From an uncultured Collinsella sp. (GTDB lineage: Bacteria; Actinomycetota; Coriobacteriia; Coriobacteriales; Coriobacteriaceae): a stretch of DNA of 9,494 nt. The notes under the pieces are model-generated. The model was given only the letters and a program-made list of their open reading frames with translations, was not told where the DNA came from and did no database searches. The stretch covers positions 1 to 9,494 of the forward strand of contig UROM01000063.1 of NCBI GenBank assembly GCA_900549455.1, in the 5' to 3' direction. A program made the position numbers and the translations under genes. Shown here in pieces: positions 1 to 6,079 of the stretch. Each line of letters opens with the position of its first letter. The stretch's first letter is position 1.

Positions 1-50
1 GATCTACACTTATGCGATCGTCGGCAGCGTCAGATGTGTATAAGAGACAG
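1..50 (+). other. Nextera i5-side adapter (non-biological)
   Basis: Library adapter, not genome. Positions 1-9 are the end of the P5 flow-cell sequence, 10-17 (TTATGCGA) are an 8-nt index, 18-31 are the Nextera read-1 linker, and 32-50 are the 19-bp Tn5 mosaic end AGATGTGTATAAGAGACAG. Biological sequence begins at 51. The same adapter with the same index is found inverted at the other end of the window. Confidence 0.99.
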
Positions 51-256
51 TCAGATTGCCGCTCTGGCGGGCTTGCAGCGTCGAGTGGTTCCGGCGTTTG
101 GTAAAACGCCGGAACACAAGAGCGCCCCCTCCCGCGCACGGAACGGGAGGGAGCTAAAGGTAGGAGTCTACCGGTGGGTTGACCCCACCGGACAGACGAT
201 GACCAGGTGATCCTTTACAGGATCGTCAAGGTTTCCGTGGGGTACCCGTTGGGTAC
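51..256 (-). other. Hairpin-rich region downstream of arcD
   Basis: No gene is visible in this 206-bp stretch. It holds five consecutive inverted repeats. Stems are 88-99/104-115 (12 bp, perfect, 4-nt loop); 127-134/144-151 (8 bp, 9-nt loop); 171-178/184-191 (8 bp, 5-nt loop), extended by 166-169/194-197; 209-214/219-224 (6 bp, 4-nt loop); and 242-247/251-256 (6 bp, 3-nt loop). The last one sits immediately after the arcD stop codon in the direction of transcription. None is followed by a clear T-run on either strand, so a standard intrinsic terminator is not supported. The region could be a structured 3' end of the arc mRNA, a processing or stability element, or a non-coding RNA. The adapter cuts it on the left. 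Confidence 0.6.
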
Positions 257-1735
257 TTAGAGCAACACGCAGGCGACGGTCAGGATGATGGCGCAGACGA
301 CGGAGAGCGCGACGATGAGCTTAAGGGCAAACTTGAGCCAGGTCGTCCACTCGATCTTGGCCAGGGCGAGACCGCCCATGATGGCGCCGGAGGTCGGGGT
401 GAACAGGTTCACGACACCGATGGCAGCGGAGAAGATCATGACCATGACCTCGGGCGAGAAGCCGAGCTTAACAGCCAGCGGTCCCATGATGGGCATGGAG
501 ACGGTGGCCATACCGGAGGTCGAGGGGATCAGGAAGGACAGGCCGAAGTAGACCAGGAAGCTCATGGGAGCGAAGATCACGCCGGACAGGCCAGCCAGGG
601 CATTGGCGGCAGCGTCGAGGACGTAGACGTCGAGGCCGGTGTTAGCCATGAGGACGGAGATACCACGGGCGAGAGCGATGACGAGGACAACGGACATCAT
701 GTCGGCAGCGCCGGTGATGAAGGTGTTGACGATCTGCTTCTCGGACAGGCCACCGATGATACCGATCAGGATAGCCATGAGGAAGAACCAGGTGGAAGCC
801 TCGTCGAAGTACCACTGGCCAATGGGCAGGCCGGTGATCAGGGCAGACCAGCCCTGGACGACGGCGTTACCGTCGGCATCGTAGACAGCGCCAGCGTCAA
901 AGAAGTTGGCGACGCCCTCGTTGAGGTCGGCCAGCGGGATGAAGCCGACGATCATGACGACGAAGGTGAAGGCAAAGGCGATCAGAACACCCTTCTGGCG
1001 ACCGGTGAGCTTGACCTCCTTGTGGACCTCGGAAGCAGCCTTGCCGTGTGCCTCTTCGGCGTCCTTGAGCTCCTGCATCGAAAGGATGGTGGAACCCTTG
1101 TCAGCCTTGACCTTCTTGGCATAGCTCATGACGAAGAAGATAGACATGGCAGTGGTAACAATCCACAGGACGGCACCGAGGCCGATGATGATGGACTGGT
1201 TCACGGCAATGTCAACGCCGGTCAGAGCGTCGACGGCAGCGCCGACGGCGAACGGGTTAACCGTGGAGCCGAGGCAGCCGCAGCCAGCGCCGAGCAGGAC
1301 GGTAGCGGCGCCGACCATCGGGTCAAAGCCGGCAGCCATCATAGTAGCGGCGAGCAGGGCGTAGAAGGGAACGGTCTCCTCGCACATACCATAGGTGGTA
1401 CCACCGAGGGAGAAGATGAGCATCAGCACGGGAATGAGCATGATCTCGTTGCCCTTAAGCTTCTGCACCAGAACGGCGATGCCGTTGTCCAGGGCGCCGG
1501 TCTCGGTCATCATACCGAGGAAGCCACCCAGGATCATAACGAAGAGGCAGACGGGCAGAGCGTCAGCGAAGCCCAGAATCGGGGCAGTGCAGAAATCGCT
1601 CAGACGGGCGGCAGTAACCGCGCCGCCGGACGTGCCGGAGACGATAACGGTAATCACTGCAACAATTGCCAGCAGAGCAAGAAGAATGGTGAACGATGAA
1701 GGCATACCGCGCTTTTTCTTAGCGGTCTCAGTCAT
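257..1735 (-). CDS. arcD: YfcC-family arginine/ornithine antiporter (ArcD-type)
   Basis: Predicted integral membrane exchanger of the YfcC / C4-dicarboxylate anaerobic carrier-like family (PF03606 type). Members found in streptococcal ADI operons act as arginine-ornithine antiporters, so arginine uptake coupled to ornithine export is inferred from context. The 492-aa protein has a basic N-terminus (KKKR), roughly a dozen hydrophobic segments (first about 14-33, last about 466-490), and a charged, probably cytoplasmic loop at about 206-246. Conserved-looking glycine and proline stretches include GGTTYGMCEE (111-120), GCGCLGSTVNPF (151-162), PSTSGMATVS (404-413) and FTPTSGAIMGG (445-455). The reading frame opens 9 codons upstream at 1762, but the strong Shine-Dalgarno (GAAGGGGGG) lies inside that extension, 9 nt before the ATG at 1735, which I therefore use. 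It is the third gene of the arcA1-arcB-arcD unit, 147 bp after arcB. Other YfcC proteins carry other substrates, so specificity is not certain. Confidence 0.82.
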   Translation of the reverse strand: MTETAKKKRGMPSSFTILLALLAIVAVITVIVSGTSGGAVTAARLSDFCTAPILGFADALPVCLFVMILGGFLGMMTETGALDNGIAVLVQKLKGNEIMLIPVLMLIFSLGGTTYGMCEETVPFYALLAATMMAAGFDPMVGAATVLLGAGCGCLGSTVNPFAVGAAVDALTGVDIAVNQSIIIGLGAVLWIVTTAMSIFFVMSYAKKVKADKGSTILSMQELKDAEEAHGKAASEVHKEVKLTGRQKGVLIAFAFTFVVMIVGFIPLADLNEGVANFFDAGAVYDADGNAVVQGWSALITGLPIGQWYFDEASTWFFLMAILIGIIGGLSEKQIVNTFITGAADMMSVVLVIALARGISVLMANTGLDVYVLDAAANALAGLSGVIFAPMSFLVYFGLSFLIPSTSGMATVSMPIMGPLAVKLGFSPEVMVMIFSAAIGVVNLFTPTSGAIMGGLALAKIEWTTWLKFALKLIVALSVVCAIILTVACVLL

Positions 1736-1835
1736 AGTTCTCATCCCCCCTTCATAAATCATTTACTGATCTCGCCCGAAGCGGCTCTTCCGTGCCGTGC
1801 CTGCCGCTCGATGCGAGATTTTTACCAGATAAAGC

Positions 1836-1867
1836 CGCTCGGGGTGTTCAACAATACACCCCGAGCG
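1836..1867 (-). other. Hairpin in arcB-arcD gap
   Basis: Perfect 12-bp inverted repeat (1836-1847/1856-1867, 8-nt loop) starting 16 bp after the arcB stop codon on the transcribed strand. It is followed by GCTTTATCTGG rather than a clean U-tract, so it looks like a partial terminator, an mRNA processing site or a stability element rather than the end of the operon. The rest of the 147-bp gap holds the arcD ribosome binding site and a short CTCG/CGAG stem at about 1817-1827. Confidence 0.55.
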
Positions 1868-1882
1868 AGATGCTAGATGCTC

Positions 1883-2878
1883 TTACTTGAGCGTGGCGTA
1901 CATGACAGCCTTGATGGTGTGCATGCGGTTCTCGGCCTCGTCGAAGACCTTGGAAGCGGGGCTCTCGAAGACCTCGTCGGTGACCTCCTGCTCGGTGATG
2001 CCGAACTGCTCGCACTTCTCGGCGCCAATGGTGGTGTTGATATCGTGGAAGCTGGGCAGGCAGTGCAGGAAGATGGCACCCGGGTTGGCCATAGCCATGA
2101 CCTCGGAGGTGACACGATACGGGGTGAGCTGAGCGATGCGCTCGGCCCAGACCTCGTCAGGCTCGCCCATGGAGACCCACACGTCGGTGTAGATGACGTC
2201 GGCACCGGTGACGCCGTCCTTGACGTCGGTGGTCAGCTTGATGGTGCAGCCGTTGGCCTCGGCGATGGGCTTGCAGGCCTCGATGACGTCGTCAGCGGGC
2301 ATGCACTCCTCGGGGCCGCAGGCCACGAAGTTCATGCCAAGCTTGGAGCAGACAACCATGAGGGAGCGAGCAACGTTGTTCTTGCAGTCGCCCATGAAGA
2401 CGAGGGTCTTGCCCTTGATGTCGTAGTTGAAGTTCTCCTGGACGGTCAGGATGTCGGCGAGCATCTGGGTGGGATGCCACTCAGTGGTCAGGCCGTTCCA
2501 CACGGGCACGCCGGACTTAGCAGCGAGCTCCTCGACATCGTCCTGGGCAAAGCCACGGAACTCGATGCCGTCATACATGCGGCCGAGAACGCGGGCGGTG
2601 TCCTCGATGGACTCCTTCTTGCCCATCTGCGACGAACCCGGATCGAGGTAGGTGACGCCCATGCCCAGATCCATGCCGCCGACCTCGAAGGCGCAGCGGG
2701 TACGAGTGGAGGTCTTCTGGAAGAGCAGAACGATGTTCTTGCCCTCGAGATAGCGGTGCGGAACGCCAGCGCGCTTCATGTCCTTGAAGTTCTTGGAGAG
2801 CTTGAGCAGGTACTCGATCTCCTCGGTGGTGAGGTCGAGGAGCTTGAGGAAGCTACGGCCGGAGAGGTTAACACCCAT
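1883..2878 (-). CDS. arcB: Ornithine carbamoyltransferase, catabolic
   Basis: Cytoplasmic enzyme of the aspartate/ornithine carbamoyltransferase family. In the ADI pathway it runs in the phosphorolytic direction: citrulline plus phosphate gives ornithine plus carbamoyl phosphate. The 331 residues are the usual length for catabolic OTCases. The N-terminal domain carries the carbamoyl-phosphate loop STRTR (57-61) and HPTQ (135-138). The C-terminal ornithine-binding domain carries D232 with SMG at 236-238 and the catalytic HCLP motif (272-275, C273), with R318 near the end. The start at 2878 has an AAAGGA Shine-Dalgarno about 8 nt upstream. It is the second gene of its unit, 106 bp after arcA copy 1 and 147 bp before arcD. 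Sequence alone does not separate anabolic ArgF from catabolic ArcB; the catabolic call rests on the ADI context. Confidence 0.93.
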   Translation of the reverse strand: MGVNLSGRSFLKLLDLTTEEIEYLLKLSKNFKDMKRAGVPHRYLEGKNIVLLFQKTSTRTRCAFEVGGMDLGMGVTYLDPGSSQMGKKESIEDTARVLGRMYDGIEFRGFAQDDVEELAAKSGVPVWNGLTTEWHPTQMLADILTVQENFNYDIKGKTLVFMGDCKNNVARSLMVVCSKLGMNFVACGPEECMPADDVIEACKPIAEANGCTIKLTTDVKDGVTGADVIYTDVWVSMGEPDEVWAERIAQLTPYRVTSEVMAMANPGAIFLHCLPSFHDINTTIGAEKCEQFGITEQEVTDEVFESPASKVFDEAENRMHTIKAVMYATLK

Positions 2879-2902
2879 GGTTTGTTTCCTTTCGAAGAAA
2901 TG

Positions 2903-2972
2903 AATTACGTAAGTAATTAGTGTTGCCCGTTTGACGGGCGAAGCCGGTGCGGTTGTAGGGGGACCGCACCGG
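2903..2972 (-). other. Hairpins in arcA1-arcB gap
   Basis: Three inverted repeats fill most of the 106-bp gap. In transcription order they are a perfect 10-bp GC-rich stem (2944-2953/2963-2972, 9-nt loop) 12 bp after the arcA1 stop; a 6-bp stem with a 3-nt loop (2925-2930/2934-2939, GCCCGT/ACGGGC); and an AT-rich 6-bp stem (2903-2908/2913-2918, AATTAC/GTAATT). None has a proper U-tract. They may attenuate, process or protect the message between arcA and arcB. Confidence 0.55.
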
Positions 2973-2984
2973 AAACGGAAAGAC

Positions 2985-4226
2985 TTAGAGGTCCTCGCGC
3001 CAGAAGGGCATGCTCATGCAGCGCGGGCCGCCGCGGCCGCGGGAGAGCTCGGCGGAGGGCACGACGAGAAGGTCCAGGCCCTCCTTGTACAGCACGTCGT
3101 TGGTGACGGTGTTGCGGGCGTAGACGCAGATCTTGCCGGGCTCGACGCACAGGGTGTTGGAGCCGTCGTTCCACTGCTCGCGGGAGGCCGCGATCGGGTC
3201 GCCGCCGCCGCAGGGGATCAGCTTGACCTGGTCGACGCCGGTGGCGTCCTCCAGGACGTGCTCGAGGGTGTCCTCGATCAGGCGGATGTTCACGTCGCCC
3301 GGGTTCTTGCCGGCGGTCAGCTCGTAGACGCGCAGGGTGCCCATGATGGCGGGGTGGATCGTGAACTTATCGACGTCGATCTGGGTGAAGACCGTGTCGA
3401 GGTGCATGAAGGCGCGCGAGACCGGGATGTCGAAGGCCAGGATGCGCTCGACCTTGGAGTCGGAGTTCCAGAAGATGTTCTGGGCCATGACGTCGATAGC
3501 GGCGGCCTGGGTGCGCTGGGAGATGCCGACGGCGAGGGTCTTCTCGTTGATGTTCAGCACGTCGCCGCCCTCGGTGTGGAACTGGCAGTCGCGGCGGAAG
3601 TACAGGGAGACGTCCTTGTAGTCGGGGTGGTACTTGAAGACGTACTTGCCGTACAGGGTCTCGCGGTTGCGGGTGACCGAGTACATGCGGTTGAGGTTGA
3701 CGCCCTCGCCGACGACCGCGAACGGGTCGCGGGTGAAGTAGAGGTTGGGCATCGGGTCGATGATCAGGTCGGACTCGGACTCGGAGTTGACCAGGGAGTC
3801 GAGGGTCGTGGACGCCGTGAGGGGCATGTCGATCTCGGCCTTGGTCATGCCGGCCATGGTCTTCTTGACGAACTCGAGGTTGTCCTCGATGGAGTCCAGC
3901 TTCTCGCGGACGATCTGCGGCATGTGCTGGCCGCGGATGCCGGCCTCGGCGATGTACTGGTCGGTGAACTCGGCGCGGGCGCCGGGGACCTGGTCGAACA
4001 CCTCGGCGACGAGGTTCTCGAGGTAGAGCACCTCGACGCCCTGGTCCCTCAGGATCTGGGCGAAGGTGTCGTGCTCCTGCTGCGCGACCTCCAGGAACGG
4101 GACGTCGTCGAACAGGAGCCGCTCGAGCTCGTCGGGCGGCAGGTTGAGGAGCTCGTCGCCGGGACGGTGCAGGCAGACCTTCCTGAGCTTGCCGATCTCG
4201 GAAGGCACGTGCAGACCTTTCGTCAT
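2985..4226 (-). CDS. arcA: Arginine deiminase, copy 1
   Basis: Cytoplasmic enzyme hydrolysing L-arginine to L-citrulline and ammonia, the first step of the ADI pathway. The 413-aa length is normal for the family. The guanidino-modifying-enzyme fold signature is complete: FTRDP (164-168) with substrate-binding D167, HTEGGD (217-222) with E219, HLD (275-277) with catalytic H275 and D277, and GGPRCMSMP (399-407) with nucleophile C403. By position these match D166, E224, H278, D280 and C406 of the Pseudomonas aeruginosa enzyme. No other Met codon occurs before residue 102 and the N-terminus matches the family start. The Shine-Dalgarno is AGAAAGG, about 9 nt upstream. Codons are almost all G/C-ending, including CGG and AGG arginine codons, and GC is higher than in arcB, arcD or arcT by sampled counts. 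This copy heads the arcA-arcB-arcD unit and its protein is identical to copy 2. Confidence 0.97.
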   Translation of the reverse strand: MTKGLHVPSEIGKLRKVCLHRPGDELLNLPPDELERLLFDDVPFLEVAQQEHDTFAQILRDQGVEVLYLENLVAEVFDQVPGARAEFTDQYIAEAGIRGQHMPQIVREKLDSIEDNLEFVKKTMAGMTKAEIDMPLTASTTLDSLVNSESESDLIIDPMPNLYFTRDPFAVVGEGVNLNRMYSVTRNRETLYGKYVFKYHPDYKDVSLYFRRDCQFHTEGGDVLNINEKTLAVGISQRTQAAAIDVMAQNIFWNSDSKVERILAFDIPVSRAFMHLDTVFTQIDVDKFTIHPAIMGTLRVYELTAGKNPGDVNIRLIEDTLEHVLEDATGVDQVKLIPCGGGDPIAASREQWNDGSNTLCVEPGKICVYARNTVTNDVLYKEGLDLLVVPSAELSRGRGGPRCMSMPFWREDL

Positions 4227-4302
4227 GGCCTCCTACCTTTCTTTCGGGCCCCTGTCAGGGCCGATTCGTTAGCGCCCCTCCGTGTGAGGCGTTATTGCTG
4301 AC
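4227..4302 (-). promoter_or_regulatory. arcA1 5' leader
   Basis: Predicted 76-nt untranslated leader, identical to the leader of copy 2. It can form a GGCCC/GGGCC stem around a TGACAG loop near the middle and a CCTC/GAGG stem near the 5' end. It finishes with a purine-rich ribosome binding tract (AGAAAGG then AGGAGG) before the ATG. The AGGAGG is only 2 nt from the start codon, so AGAAAGG is the better-spaced Shine-Dalgarno. Confidence 0.55.
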
Positions 4303-4374
4303 GACATATTTATATCCAAAATCAGTCCATACTTCCACCTCGCCCCCGAACGGTTTTATATGAGGGGTGAACGG
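4303..4374 (-). promoter_or_regulatory. arcA1 promoter with 21-bp-phased direct repeat
   Basis: The -10 hexamer TATAAA is at 4314-4309 on the minus strand, placing +1 at about 4302. At the expected -35 position (17-bp spacer) there is only a poor match, TGGAAG, suggesting an activator-dependent promoter. Upstream, CCGTTCGGGGGCGAGGT (4353-4337, about -51 to -35) is conserved exactly in the copy 2 promoter, and CCGTTCA (4374-4368) recurs exactly 21 bp farther up in both copies while the bases between are not conserved. Sites bound in this arrangement are typical of AraC/XylS-type activators; the regulator is not in the window. Confidence 0.55.
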
Positions 4375-4710
4375 CATACACATATACTTCACGCATGGCA
4401 TACTTTGATTAAATAAAGTGGATTTACGTGCTTAAACGCTTTTTAACCGCAAGATCAATTGAAACTAACCTTTGTTAAACCACCCTCAAATTGCATATTT
4501 CGCGCAACGATATGAATAGAATTCGCAATTCTTGCTGTGTCTCAACCATTTTGATTTTTATTCAGAATAAAGTTCGTCCTATTCATTTTTGGCAAACAGG
4601 TTACCGTTTACCAGACGTTGGATACCGTTCACCGGAAGCTCAGTATAAGGCCCGTCGAATACCCGATAGATCTTGCGTCTCCATTTGTAACAACTTGTCT
4701 TTTCCGGCGG
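4375..4710 (-). other. AT-rich gap upstream of arcA1, no gene
   Basis: No credible gene. A 97-codon frame on the plus strand (4491-4784) lacks a ribosome binding site and runs through the terminator. The stretch is collinear with the region upstream of arcA copy 2 at an offset of 3096-3097, with scattered shared words such as TTGCATA (4491), TATTCAG (4559) and TATTCAT (4580). It contains a TCAATTGA palindrome (4455-4462), an ARG-box-like TGAAT-AGA-ATTC (4513-4523), and a second 21-bp-phased direct repeat (4602-4633). Confidence 0.6.
4602..4633 (+). repeat. Direct repeat TACCGTT(T/C)ACC, 21-bp period
   Basis: TACCGTTTACC (4602-4612) and TACCGTTCACC (4623-4633) differ at one base in 11 and start 21 bp apart. 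The core and spacing match the CCGTTC pair in the arcA promoters but the orientation is opposite. It lies about 300 bp upstream of the arcA1 start of transcription, so it may be a distal site for the same regulator. Confidence 0.4.
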
Positions 4711-4751
4711 CAAAGACAAACAGACCCGTTCCCCAAAAGGGAGCGGGTCTG
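4711..4751 (-). terminator. Intrinsic terminator of the arcA2-arcT unit
   Basis: A 13-bp stem (4739-4751 with 4721-4733, one G-T wobble) closes on a 5-nt loop and is followed on the minus strand by TTTGTCTTTG (4720-4711). It begins 55 bp after the arcT stop codon. The U-rich tail can also pair with 4695-4702 in a further 8-bp stem. This separates the arcA2-arcT message from the arcA1 promoter downstream. Confidence 0.8.
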
Positions 4752-4805
4752 CATTCGGTACACCTAGGGCCCAGTAAGGTTTAGGCCTTCGAGAACCTCA
4801 AGGGG

Positions 4806-5930
4806 CTAGCGATCGAACTCGGCCAGTGCCTCGCCCAGAAGCCTCAGGCCCTCGCGAAGAACATCTTCGCTCGCGCAGTAGCCCAGGCGCGCTCCGCAGG
4901 GAAGCTCAAAGCGGCTACCGGGTACCAGCAGCACTCCCCTCTCGGACAGCAGGCGCTTGCAGAACTCCTCATCGTCCTCGGGAATATCCAGCTGGATAAA
5001 CGAGGTGGACACGCCCTGCGGAGCCGTCCAGGAGACACGATGCTGCGTATCGATCCAAGCCTGTGCGATATCGCGGTTGCCAAACACGATCTTGCGGTTG
5101 CGCTCGAGAATCTTGTCCTTGTGCTCGAGCACGTAGGTCGCCAAGGCATCGTTAAACACGCCGCCGCAGATCATGGTGTAATCGCGATAGGTACGGATGC
5201 GGTTGGACACCTCTTCGTCGGCCACGGTCCAGCCCACGCGGGCCGCAGGCGTCGAATAGGTCTTGGACACCGAGTTGGTGACAATGGCCCTCTCATACAC
5301 GTCGGCCATCGACATAAAGGACTCGGTGTTCTCGAGCGGTAGATACACCTCGTCGCACAGCACGTAGGCGCCCACCGAACGGGCAATCTCGGCAATCTGC
5401 CCGAGCGTATCGGCATCAAGCACCGTACCGATGGGGTTCGATGCGTTATTGATGCAGATGAGCTTCGTGTTGGGGCGAACGAGGCGCTTGAGCTGATCGA
5501 TATCGGGTTTCCATCCGAGCTCCTCGCGAAGCTCCCAATACTCGACCTCGGCACCGAGCGTACGCGGAATCTCGTAGAGTGGCGCGTAGGTGGGCCACTC
5601 GGCGATGACATGGTCGCCGGGCTCTACCACGGCCATGATGGCGTTGAGGTTGGCACCCGTGCAGCCATTGGTCTGCAGAATGCGATCGGGATTGACCTCG
5701 CGACGATACAGCTTGGCGACCTCGGCCTTAAACTCCGGCGAACCCTCGATCCAGCCGTAGTTCATCTTCTCGCGATCCAGGCGCTCGTAGAACGTGGCGC
5801 CGTCCTGCTCGTCAAGCGCGCGAAGCTCGCCCATGGTCAGCGACGAGATCGTCGACTGGGCAATGTCCCACGTGGCACTCTTCTCCCAAACGTTAAGCCA
5901 CTCCTCAACGCCAATCGTCTTGATGTTCAT
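4806..5930 (-). CDS. arcT: PLP-dependent class I/II aminotransferase, ArcT-like
   Basis: Fold-type I pyridoxal-phosphate aminotransferase, 374 aa. Visible elements are NYGWIEGSPEF (57-67) at the substrate-binding turn, the NGCTGAN cofactor-loop region (88-94), NNASNPIG (161-168) with N165, CDEVY (192-196) with D193 and Y196, the Schiff-base lysine K223 in SVSKTYS (220-226), and the substrate-carboxylate arginine R348. All key residues are present. An aminotransferase named ArcT occurs in the ADI operons of lactic acid bacteria such as Lactobacillus sakei; its reaction is not established, and I assign this gene by context and general resemblance. The frame opens at 5984, but a good Shine-Dalgarno (AAGGAG, 7 nt spacing) lies inside that extension just before the ATG at 5930, so I start there. 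It follows arcA copy 2 by 149 bp and ends at the terminator at 4751-4711. Resemblance to capreomycidine-synthase-like enzymes is another possibility. Confidence 0.75.
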   Translation of the reverse strand: MNIKTIGVEEWLNVWEKSATWDIAQSTISSLTMGELRALDEQDGATFYERLDREKMNYGWIEGSPEFKAEVAKLYRREVNPDRILQTNGCTGANLNAIMAVVEPGDHVIAEWPTYAPLYEIPRTLGAEVEYWELREELGWKPDIDQLKRLVRPNTKLICINNASNPIGTVLDADTLGQIAEIARSVGAYVLCDEVYLPLENTESFMSMADVYERAIVTNSVSKTYSTPAARVGWTVADEEVSNRIRTYRDYTMICGGVFNDALATYVLEHKDKILERNRKIVFGNRDIAQAWIDTQHRVSWTAPQGVSTSFIQLDIPEDDEEFCKRLLSERGVLLVPGSRFELPCGARLGYCASEDVLREGLRLLGEALAEFDR

Positions 5931-5987
5931 GGCCAAGCTCCTTACAAAAGCAGTCATCCAATCGTGTTGACGTTCCTCATACAAGAT

Positions 5988-6071
5988 TGGGGCGGTGCGA
6001 AAACCCGCACCGCCCCATTGGGAGACATCTAATGGCAGCTAGATGTTTGTATTAAGAACCGCACGGTTCTT
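5988..6071 (-). other. Hairpins in arcA2-arcT gap
   Basis: Three inverted repeats follow arcA copy 2 in the transcribed direction: AAGAACC/GGTTCTT (6054-6060/6065-6071, 4-nt loop), ACATCTA/TAGATGT (6025-6031/6040-6046, 8-nt loop), and a strong 12-bp GC-rich stem (5988-5999/6006-6017, 6-nt loop). The last is followed by ATCTTGTATG, a weak U-tract, so partial termination or mRNA processing between arcA2 and arcT is possible. The sequence differs from the equivalent gap after arcA1, although both contain an ACCGCAC word at the same relative position. Confidence 0.55.
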
Positions 6072-6079
6072 TGAAAACC

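Larger units (their letters stand above)
2984..4302 (-). repeat. 1319-bp perfect direct repeat, copy 1 (arcA unit)
   Basis: Identical to 6079-7397 at an offset of 3095. I compared several lines base by base, and the translations of overlapping frames on both strands are the same in the two copies, which leaves almost no room for a mismatch. The block runs from one base beyond the arcA stop codon to the predicted transcription start. Outside it the copies diverge at once. There are no terminal inverted repeats, transposase or target-site duplications, so it is not an insertion sequence. Confidence 0.95.

Noticed and set aside
88..256. CRISPR array or simple intrinsic terminator after arcD
   Set aside because: The stems differ in sequence, so they are not CRISPR repeats, and none is followed by a T-run, so no single terminator can be assigned.
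1022..1699. 225-codon open frame antisense to arcD
   Set aside because: Shadow of a membrane protein gene with low-complexity D/G/H/E-rich translation.
1736..1762. N-terminal extension of arcD to ATG 1762
   Set aside because: The Shine-Dalgarno tract lies inside the extension and is correctly spaced for the ATG at 1735; nothing suitable precedes 1762.
1877..2920. 347-codon open frame antisense to arcB
   Set aside because: Shadow of the real ornithine carbamoyltransferase gene; repetitive composition and no recognisable domain.
2931..4301. 456-codon open frame antisense to arcA1 (and its equivalent at 6071-7396)
   Set aside because: Its translation is low-complexity, rich in V, L, D, G and A, and runs opposite a clear arginine deiminase. 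It is open because of the G/C-ending codon bias of arcA. No ribosome binding site or family resemblance.
4513..4523. ArgR ARG box (TGAAT-AGA-ATTC) upstream of arcA1
   Set aside because: Spacing between half-sites is 3 rather than 4, it is about 210 bp from the predicted start, and it is not conserved upstream of arcA2.
4491..4784. 97-codon plus-strand frame in the arcT-arcA1 gap
   Set aside because: No ribosome binding site, unusual composition, and it runs through the arcT terminator hairpin; the gap behaves like diverged regulatory sequence.
5931..5984. N-terminal extension of the aminotransferase to ATG 5984
   Set aside because: AAGGAG lies inside the extension, 7 nt before ATG 5930, and the family N-terminus starts there.
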